This document shows positions 1 to 4,868 of a stretch of 6,683 nt of DNA, one piece after another (the stretch's first letter is position 1; each line of letters opens with the position of its first letter). The notes beneath the pieces are model-generated. The model did no database searches. It saw nothing but the letters and a program-made list of their open reading frames with translations, and had not been told where the DNA came from. Origin of the DNA: an uncultured Clostridia bacterium (lineage in GTDB: Bacteria; Bacillota; Clostridia; Lachnospirales; Lachnospiraceae); the NCBI GenBank assembly GCA_946405675.1, contig CAMJIC010000137.1:1-6683 (forward strand). Reading direction: 5' to 3'. Made by a program: the position numbers and the translations under genes.

Positions 1-80
1 TGTACATCTGACTTGTCCAAACGTTCATCTGCTGCGTTGGAAAGCCTCGCCGTAGTAAGGAACTGCTCAGATCCGGGCAT
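1..80 (-). CDS. Possible 5' end of an unidentified gene directly downstream of rsmE (partial)
   Basis: A minus-strand frame opens with ATG at 80, two bases after the rsmE stop codon (TGA at 85-83), and stays open for 26 codons to the window edge. The peptide starts MPGSEQFLTTARLSNAADER and is hydrophilic and charged, with no signal peptide or membrane segment. I do not recognise the family. The tight TGA-tc-ATG junction suggests translational coupling to rsmE, since no clear Shine-Dalgarno sequence precedes the ATG. In related bacteria more RNA-modification or cell-division genes can follow rsmE, but nothing here identifies one. A chance open frame of this length is also possible. Confidence 0.4.
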   Translation of the reverse strand, partial: MPGSEQFLTTARLSNAADERLDKSDV

Positions 81-82
81 GA

Positions 83-844
83 TCACGGCTGCTGTTTTTC
101 AAGGGCGTACATCAAAAGCGACAATGTGGTAATCGCAGCCGTATCCGTCCGGAGGATGCGATGCCCCAGTGTGATCACTTCAGCGCCAGCCTCACTAAGC
201 TGCGCGATCTCCCTCTCTTCAAATCCGCCCTCCGGCCCGATAAAGATCCCGATGGACTCTCCCGGCCGAAGATGCTCCAGCACACGTTCCGTATGCCGGA
301 TTCCTTCCGCATTCTCGTATGGAACCAGAATCCTGTCGAGGGAGGCTGCAAGCTTCAGCGCCTCTTCCCATCGCACCGGCCCGGCCACCTCCGGAATGAA
401 AGAGCGCTTGGACTGCTTTGCCGCGGACAGTGCCAGCGCATTCCACCGTACCGTCTTCTTTTCCGACCGCTTCTCGTCCAGCTTCACGATCGTCCGCGCT
501 GACAGAACAGGAATGATCTGATGCACTCCCAGCTCCACGCTCTTCTCGATCACGGTCTCGAACCGGTCTCCCTTTGGGATCGCCTGGAACAGATACAGGT
601 CAGACGGCAGCTCCCTTGCATTTTTCATCAGATCAAGGATCCTGGCAGTCACCTCTTCCGATCGAATCTCATCGATCTCGCAAAGATACTCAACCGGATC
701 CTCTTTTTCACCGGTGCTCAGCAGCACCCTCTCCCCCCGCTTCATGCGGAGGACATTGCCGATATGGTTCACATCACTTCCCGTGATGCGGCAAATCCCG
801 CTGTCCATATCGATCTTTTCAGATTCAATAAAAAAACGATGCAT
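83..844 (-). CDS. rsmE: 16S rRNA (uracil(1498)-N3)-methyltransferase RsmE
   Basis: This 253-residue cytoplasmic enzyme is expected to use S-adenosylmethionine to methylate N3 of U1498 in helix 44 of 16S rRNA, late in 30S assembly. It opens with MHRFF, the usual start of the family. A PUA-like RNA-binding region covers about residues 1-70 and the SPOUT (trefoil-knot) methyltransferase domain about 75-250. Visible signatures are KGDRFETVIEKSVELGV (91-107), the knot motif FIGPEGGF (201-208) and LGHRILRTDTA (226-236), which contributes to SAM binding. Length is normal for RsmE. The start at 844 is forced: the frame has an upstream stop and no other start codon between. The ribosome binding site is poor: AAGG lies only 2 bases from ATG and GAGGGG about 17 bases away, so initiation may depend on upstream translation. 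It follows prmA after 115 bases, a common Firmicutes arrangement. Confidence 0.95.
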   Translation of the reverse strand: MHRFFIESEKIDMDSGICRITGSDVNHIGNVLRMKRGERVLLSTGEKEDPVEYLCEIDEIRSEEVTARILDLMKNARELPSDLYLFQAIPKGDRFETVIEKSVELGVHQIIPVLSARTIVKLDEKRSEKKTVRWNALALSAAKQSKRSFIPEVAGPVRWEEALKLAASLDRILVPYENAEGIRHTERVLEHLRPGESIGIFIGPEGGFEEREIAQLSEAGAEVITLGHRILRTDTAAITTLSLLMYALEKQQP

Positions 845-923
845 AGCCTTGTAAGGGCAGCCCCCTCAGGAACTGCCGCGAAATCACCCTTGAAAACCGG
901 ACAAGCAATATGAATTCGTTCAT
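825..923 (-). CDS. Possible 32-codon leader ORF overlapping the rsmE start
   Basis: On the minus strand an ATG at 923 is preceded by AAGGA with a 10-base gap and opens a 32-codon frame ending in TGA at 827-825. It begins MNEFILLVRFSRV. Its 3' end overlaps the first 20 bases of rsmE in a different frame. I know no homologue. The case rests on its ribosome binding site being better than that of rsmE and on its position. It may be a short translated leader that opens the mRNA structure at the rsmE start (GGCAG...CTGCC can pair around 856-877), or a chance ORF. Confidence 0.2.
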   Translation of the reverse strand: MNEFILLVRFSRVISRQFLRGLPLQGYASFFY

Positions 924-959
924 TTGTGACAGATCCTTATAATGACGGATGAAGTCCGG

Positions 960-1910
960 TCACAGGCGCGCTGTCACGCTCACCCATTCTCCCTGCCGTG
1001 TGACCTCCACCACAGTCAGGCGGGCTTTTTCGCAGGCATCCGTCACATCCTTCTCCTTTACATCGAGGATCCCGGATGTGATATAGATGCCGCCCGGCTT
1101 CAGGTGGCGGACAATCCGGGGAGTCAGCTCCACGAGGACAGGCGCGAGAATATTCGCGGTTACAATATCATATTTCCCGTATCCTGCCAACTCCTGCACC
1201 GACGCATCATCGATCAGATTGCCGATGACCGCATTCATACGCTCCGGGGCAATGCCGTTCGCTTCCAGATTCTCCCTGACCGCATCCAAAGCACACGGAT
1301 CAAGGTCAGTCCCGAAGACATGACCCGCCCCCAGCATCACAGACACAATCCCCAGGATGCCGCTGCCCGTCCCGACATCCAGGACCTCGCATCCATCCGT
1401 GACATATTTCTTCAGCTGTCGGATACACAGCTGCGTCGTCTCATGCATCCCCGTGCCGAAGGCTGTCCCCGGATCGATGTGAAGAATGCGCTTGCCCTCA
1501 TCCTCCGGGCGCACCTTCTCCCACGAAGGAATGATCAGGAAGTCATCCACCGTAAACTGATGGAAATACTGTTTCCAGTTGTTGATCCAGTCCTTATCCT
1601 CCGTCTCTGAACGCTCGATGGTGCACGGGCCGATCTCGGAAAACTGCCGAAGCGCCTCCAGTTCGTCCTCCACTTTCCGGAGCACGGCATCGGCGTCTTC
1701 CTCCTCATCCAGATAGAAGGTGATATATGCCGTCCCGTCATCCGGACCTGATGTCAGTGGAATATCCACAAACATCTGCTGAAGATCCTGTTCACTCAAG
1801 GGGACGTTATCCTCGATCTGCGCCCCCTCGACACCGGCATCCGCAAGTGCACAGACCACGATATCCTCAGCCTGTGTAGTCGTCCTGAGCCGAAACTTTG
1901 TCCATTTCAT
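960..1910 (-). CDS. prmA: Ribosomal protein L11 methyltransferase PrmA
   Basis: A 316-residue SAM-dependent methyltransferase expected to methylate the alpha-amino group and lysine side chains of ribosomal protein L11 in the cytoplasm. An N-terminal L11-recognition domain covers about residues 1-110 and starts MKWTKFRLRTTTQAEDIV. The Rossmann-fold catalytic domain follows. DPGTAFGTGMHETT (146-159) is the PrmA-specific segment before SAM motif I, LDVGTGSGILGI (177-188). TDLDP (201-205) carries the acidic residue expected to bind the SAM ribose, and TANILAPVLVEL (251-262) is motif IV. Length and domain order match the family. The start at 1910 is supported by GGAGGG at 1919-1924 with an 8-base gap. 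The gene lies 178 bases downstream of galE, in a gap filled by tandem repeats that end just before this ribosome binding site, and it precedes rsmE as in many Firmicutes. Confidence 0.96.
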   Translation of the reverse strand: MKWTKFRLRTTTQAEDIVVCALADAGVEGAQIEDNVPLSEQDLQQMFVDIPLTSGPDDGTAYITFYLDEEEDADAVLRKVEDELEALRQFSEIGPCTIERSETEDKDWINNWKQYFHQFTVDDFLIIPSWEKVRPEDEGKRILHIDPGTAFGTGMHETTQLCIRQLKKYVTDGCEVLDVGTGSGILGIVSVMLGAGHVFGTDLDPCALDAVRENLEANGIAPERMNAVIGNLIDDASVQELAGYGKYDIVTANILAPVLVELTPRIVRHLKPGGIYITSGILDVKEKDVTDACEKARLTVVEVTRQGEWVSVTARL

Positions 1911-1924
1911 CCTTCCAACCCTCC

Positions 1925-2113
1925 GTCAGCTCCTGCAGCTGTCCGATTTCATTCCTCTGTCCCCGTCAGCTCCTGCAGCTGTCCGGATTCGTTCCTCCGT
2001 CCTCAGTCAGCTCCTGCAGCCGTCCGGATTCGTTCCTCCGTCCTCAGTCAGCTCCTGCAGCCATCCGGATTCGTTCCTCCGTCCTCAGTCAGCTCCTGTA
2101 GCCGTCCGGATTC
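1925..2113. repeat. Tandem array of ~41-bp repeats overlapping the 3' end of galE
   Basis: On the plus strand five units begin with gtcagctcctg at 1925, 1965, 2006, 2047 and 2088, giving periods of 40, 41, 41 and 41. The units at 1965, 2006 and 2047 differ from their neighbour by single bases. The unit at 1925 is more diverged and one base shorter. The unit at 2088 is partial, runs to 2113 and lies in galE: it encodes the last residues NPDGYRS and the TGA stop. NP-x-GY is a usual GalE ending, so the array was probably seeded by the coding sequence and expanded into the gap. Read on the minus strand, each unit contains a GGAGG/AGAGG ribosome-binding-like core, a CTGCAG site and copies of the TGA context. 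The array fills nearly all of the galE-prmA gap. A period of 41 is not a multiple of 3, so it is not a protein repeat. The units abut directly, which excludes CRISPR. Confidence 0.95.
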
Positions 2114-3105
2114 TTGCTCTGCCAGTTCCAGGAATCGCGGCACATCTCCTCGATCCCGTACTGCGCTGTCCAGTTCAGCTCCTTTGCCGCTTTCCCCGGG
2201 TCACAGTAGCAGGTCGCGATGTCACCCTCGCGGCGCGGCTTGATCTCGTAGGGAACCGGATGGCCGCATGCCTTTCCAAATGCCTCCACAACCTGAAGCA
2301 CGGAATATCCATGGCCGGTGCCAAGGTTATAGACGCTGACACCTTCCTTGTCCGCCAGCTTCGCAACCGCATTCACATGCCCCCTGGCAAGATCCACCAC
2401 ATGGATGTAATCACGCACGCCGGTGCCGTCAGGTGTATCGTAATCATTGCCAAACACATTCAACTTCTCCAGCTTGCCGATCGCAACCTGAGCAATGTAA
2501 GGCACCAGGTTGTTCGGGATTCCCTTCGGATCCTCTCCGATCATGCCTGACGGATGCGCGCCGATCGGGTTGAAGTAGCGAAGCAGGATCACATTCCACT
2601 CCGGATCCGAGGTATGGACATCCGTGAGGATCTGCTCCAGCATCCATTTTGTCCAGCCGTAAGGATTCGTGCAGGTTCCCTTCGGGCACTCTTCCGTGAT
2701 CGGAACAAAAGCCGGATCGCCGTACACAGTCGCGCTGGAACTGAAGATGATGTTCTTGCAGCCATGCTCACGCATGCTCTTGATCAGCGTCAGGGTTCCG
2801 GTGATATTGTTGGAATAGTATTCCACCGGCTTTCTCACGGATTCCCCGACCGCCTTCAGTCCTGCGAAATGGATGACCGCATCGATCTTCTGCGCCTCGA
2901 AGATCCGATCCAGGCATGCCTTGTCCAGGATATCTCCTTCAACAAAATCCAGTGTCTTCCCCGTGATCTCCTTTACGCGCTCGATCGCCTTCTCACTGGA
3001 GTTGTACAGATTGTCAATGACGGTCACTTCGTACCCGGCATTCAGAAGCTCCACACATGTATGGCTGCCGATAAAGCCTGCTCCGCCCGTAACAAGTATT
3101 CTCAT
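2089..3105 (-). CDS. galE: UDP-glucose 4-epimerase GalE
   Basis: A 338-residue cytoplasmic NAD-dependent enzyme of the extended short-chain dehydrogenase family. It interconverts UDP-galactose and UDP-glucose in the Leloir pathway and supplies UDP-galactose for glycan synthesis. The N-terminal Rossmann motif GGAGFIG (7-13) binds NAD, and D31 at the end of the second strand fits adenosine-ribose binding. FSSSATVYG (121-129) carries S124, and Y149-x-x-x-K153 (YGWTK) is the catalytic tyrosine/lysine pair; these positions coincide with those of E. coli GalE, which has the same length. RYFNPIGAHPSG (176-187) and RDYIHVVDLA (231-240) are further family motifs. The start at 3105 follows AAGGAG (3113-3118) by 7 bases. 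It lies downstream of galK after a 321-base structured gap, so it may be co-transcribed or have its own promoter. Its last codons are one unit of the tandem array that continues toward prmA. Confidence 0.97.
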   Translation of the reverse strand: MRILVTGGAGFIGSHTCVELLNAGYEVTVIDNLYNSSEKAIERVKEITGKTLDFVEGDILDKACLDRIFEAQKIDAVIHFAGLKAVGESVRKPVEYYSNNITGTLTLIKSMREHGCKNIIFSSSATVYGDPAFVPITEECPKGTCTNPYGWTKWMLEQILTDVHTSDPEWNVILLRYFNPIGAHPSGMIGEDPKGIPNNLVPYIAQVAIGKLEKLNVFGNDYDTPDGTGVRDYIHVVDLARGHVNAVAKLADKEGVSVYNLGTGHGYSVLQVVEAFGKACGHPVPYEIKPRREGDIATCYCDPGKAAKELNWTAQYGIEEMCRDSWNWQSKNPDGYRS

Positions 3106-3216
3106 CTTTCCTCTCCTTCATCTGTCATGTCCGCCGCGGTCCTGAGACCGCAGCCCTGACCGCTTCTCTGAAAACTCTTGAAATCAGTGTTATATGAACC
3201 CGAATTGCCGATATTT

Positions 3217-3242
3217 GTTTACACTCCTCTTAATCTGTAAAC
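3217..3242. repeat. Perfect 7-bp inverted repeat GTTTACA-N12-TGTAAAC
   Basis: GTTTACA (3217-3223) and TGTAAAC (3236-3242) are exact inverted copies separated by 12 bases. As RNA from the minus strand they could form a hairpin whose loop carries AGAGGAG. As DNA the spaced dyad could bind a dimeric regulator. TTTACA in the minus direction resembles a -35 element, but no good -10 lies at 16-18 bases. It shares four bases with the neighbouring 9-bp stem, so the two RNA structures compete at their bases. No regulator can be named from this. Confidence 0.4.
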
Positions 3243-3263
3243 GCCAGTCTTCCTGGCGTTTTT
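3239..3263. terminator. Terminator-like 9-bp hairpin between galK and galE
   Basis: AAACGCCAG (3239-3247) and CTGGCGTTT (3253-3261) pair perfectly around a 5-base loop. On the plus strand the stem runs into TTTTT (3259-3263), the better terminator orientation. On the minus strand, where the genes lie, the stem ends in TTT followed by ACAG, so termination after galK would be weak or partial. It may be a bidirectional or attenuating structure that lowers galE transcription relative to galK, or a block to antisense transcription. Confidence 0.5.
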
Positions 3264-3324
3264 GACTGTCGCACCGGGGAGTGCAACGAGTCAAATTGAC
3301 TATAAACACTTGGAATCCGTGCCC

Positions 3325-3432
3325 TTGTTCCTTCGCCGGCTCTATGCAGGCTCTCTCAGCCCATCTTCCGGGGCAGTTCTGTGCGATTGCGGATTTTGTT
3401 CCTTCGCCGGCTCCATGCAGGCTCTCTCAGCC
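3325..3432. repeat. Pair of 37-bp direct repeats spanning the galK stop codon
   Basis: The copies lie at 3325-3361 and 3396-3432 (71-base offset) and match at 36 of 37 bases; the only difference is t at 3343 against c at 3414. The second copy includes the galK stop codon (complement of 3427-3429) and half of the preceding glycine codon, while the first is fully downstream. Each copy includes the self-complementary segment GGCT-gagag-AGCC on the minus strand. The 34 bases between the copies are unrelated to them. It is either a local duplication of the galK 3' end or a small dispersed element inserted twice. Confidence 0.9.
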
Positions 3433-4701
3433 TACGACGGTTCCGCCGACCGGCCTGATATTCAGCACATGGCAGCTTCCGTCTCCGAGAAGCCTGTTCA
3501 TGCGCTTCGTAAATTCATCGATCATCTCCAACGGGACAAAGGCCTGGCAGGTGCCCGCAAATCCGCCGCCGTGTACCCGGAACGCGCCCTTGCCCTGAAG
3601 AAGCTCATCACACAGCGCCAGGGCGACCGCCATCTCCTGATGTTCATTTGCCCCAAGGGGAACAATGTTCTGCAGATACATCCAGGAGGATCTTCCGGAT
3701 TCGTTCACCAGTGCGAGGAAACGGTCAATATCACCCTTCTCAAGAGCCTGAACCTGCTCTGTCACCCGTTCGTTGTCCCCGTAAAAATGCAGGCATCTCA
3801 GAACGGCTCTGTCCCCGAATTCCTTGCGCAGCTTCGGAATCGCATCCATGAAATCATCCTTCGGAACCTGGCGCATGACCTTCTTTCCAAAATACCCGGC
3901 AACCTTCTGCTCCTCCACCGGAACGGCCGCATACTCATCAGTCAGGTCTGCATGGCTTGCCCAGCAGTTGATGATGCAAAGCTTCAGCCCGAACTTTTCA
4001 AAATCCACGTCCAGCTTCTTCACCACCGGGCTCGCGGGATCCTCAAAATCGATCGTGATCAGGTTGCCCACAGAAGAAGCCGTCTGATCCATCAGGCCGG
4101 ATGGCTTGCCAAAATATACATTCTCCGCATACTGCCCGATCTGTGCGATCTGCACTGCGTCAGCCTTATCTTCAAAAAACAGATGGTTGATGATGTTCCC
4201 GACCAGCACCTCGAAAGCCGCGGAAGAGCTGAGTCCTGAACCGGGAAGGACGGTGGAGGAAGCAACCGCACGGAAGCCCTGGACATGGCAGCCAAGGGAA
4301 GCAAACTTCGCGGCGACGCCGCGGATCAGCGCTGCGGTCGTATTCACCTCCGATTCCTGAACCGACAGGTCATCCAGGTCGATCCTGCACATGGGATACC
4401 CCTCCGAGAGGATACTGATCCTGTTATCATCCGTCCTGGAAACGGCAGCAATGGTATCGAGGTCAACCGACGCCGCCAGTACCCGCCCATTCTCATGATC
4501 CGTATGGTTCCCGCCGATCTCCGTACGTCCCGGCGCAGAAAACAGCGTTATCTCATCATCGCCGGAAAACGTCGTCCCGTAGAGATCCAGCAGCGCGCGG
4601 TAGCGATCATCATTGTCCGTTACCTTCTCCGCATACAGCGGACGGATCATGTCCAGAAATTCCTCACTGTTTACCTTTTCCTTCCACTCGCTCAGTTTCA
4701 T
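3427..4701 (-). CDS. galK: Galactokinase GalK (clostridial-type GHMP kinase)
   Basis: A 424-residue cytoplasmic GHMP-family kinase expected to phosphorylate alpha-D-galactose at C1 with ATP, the first committed step of the Leloir pathway. The N-terminal galactokinase signature is SAPGRTEIGGNHTDHENG (55-72). The ATP-binding GHMP motif is LPGSGLSSSAA (152-162), the likely catalytic base is D205 in GLMDQTASSVG (202-212), and the C-terminal glycine motif is RVHGGGFAGT (375-384). Textbook galactokinases read NLIGEHTDY where this protein has EIGGNHTDH, so a sugar-contacting glutamate is replaced by asparagine; I know this as a clostridial subgroup usually annotated as galactokinase. It is longer than E. 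coli GalK (about 380 residues). The start at 4701 is supported by CGGAGG (4710-4715) with an 8-base gap. galE follows downstream; galT is absent from the window. Confidence 0.93.
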   Translation of the reverse strand: MKLSEWKEKVNSEEFLDMIRPLYAEKVTDNDDRYRALLDLYGTTFSGDDEITLFSAPGRTEIGGNHTDHENGRVLAASVDLDTIAAVSRTDDNRISILSEGYPMCRIDLDDLSVQESEVNTTAALIRGVAAKFASLGCHVQGFRAVASSTVLPGSGLSSSAAFEVLVGNIINHLFFEDKADAVQIAQIGQYAENVYFGKPSGLMDQTASSVGNLITIDFEDPASPVVKKLDVDFEKFGLKLCIINCWASHADLTDEYAAVPVEEQKVAGYFGKKVMRQVPKDDFMDAIPKLRKEFGDRAVLRCLHFYGDNERVTEQVQALEKGDIDRFLALVNESGRSSWMYLQNIVPLGANEHQEMAVALALCDELLQGKGAFRVHGGGFAGTCQAFVPLEMIDEFTKRMNRLLGDGSCHVLNIRPVGGTVVG

Positions 4702-4868
4702 AACAGCAGCCTCCGATCTTATTCTGAAACGACAGCCTACAAGTTAGTTCCAGTCTTTCTTCTGATACTGTATCGCATTTTCCGGGCTTCGTACATCACG
4801 TTTTGATCATTTTTTCTGCATCAATGTCCTTATATTTTTGAGCAGGTCCTGTTTTTATTCCGGCCTTA
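4702..4868. other. Gap between the AAA-ATPase gene and galK; no clear terminator or promoter
   Basis: These 167 bases carry the galK ribosome binding site (4710-4715), an 11-bp palindrome GATACTGTATC (4764-4774) and A+T-rich runs around 4800-4860. No stem followed by a T-tract was found downstream of the ATPase gene in the minus direction, and no good -35/-10 pair was found for galK. The palindrome is near where a galK promoter would be expected and could be an operator, but that rests on position only. Confidence 0.4.

Larger units (their letters stand above)
3106..3426. other. galK-galE intergenic region (321 bases), no convincing gene
   Basis: Read in the direction of transcription, this gap holds two copies of a 37-bp element next to and across the galK stop (3432-3325), an imperfect stem around GCAC/GTGC (about 3267-3294), a 9-bp hairpin (3261-3239), an overlapping inverted repeat (3242-3217), a -10-like TATAAC at 3194-3189 without a good -35, and a 6-bp hairpin GCGGTC/GACCGC (3151-3136) just ahead of the galE ribosome binding site. 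No ORF here has a ribosome binding site and a reasonable length. The density of structure suggests post-transcriptional control or mRNA processing between the two gal genes, but no known riboswitch class was recognised. Confidence 0.6.

Noticed and set aside
942..1610. Plus-strand open frame (222 codons) opposite prmA
   Set aside because: Shadow of prmA; the translated product is rich in His, Arg and Asp in no recognisable pattern.
1898..2101. Plus-strand frame through the 41-bp repeats (67 codons)
   Set aside because: A period of 41 shifts frame at each unit, so the protein has no true repeat; it is a low-complexity by-product of the array.
1925..2113. CRISPR array
   Set aside because: Units abut with no unique spacers, and one unit is galE coding sequence.
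3342..3416. 24-codon minus-strand ORF starting in one 37-bp repeat and ending in the other
   Set aside because: The start and stop arise from the one-base difference between the copies (ATGG against ATAG); no good ribosome binding site and no recognisable product.
3262..4239. Long plus-strand open frame (325 codons) opposite galK
   Set aside because: Shadow of galK: the opposite strand encodes all galactokinase motifs, this frame has no recognisable domain, and it starts in the repeat/hairpin region without a ribosome binding site.
4785..4815. Catabolite-responsive (cre-like) site upstream of galK, around ATCAAAACGTGATGTA
   Set aside because: Several mismatches at conserved cre positions, including the outer TG and CA; not enough to call.
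4841..4858. Terminator after the ATPase gene at AGCAGGTCCTGTTTTT
   Set aside because: The palindrome has no room for a loop, and the T-tract is on the plus strand, the wrong direction for this gene.
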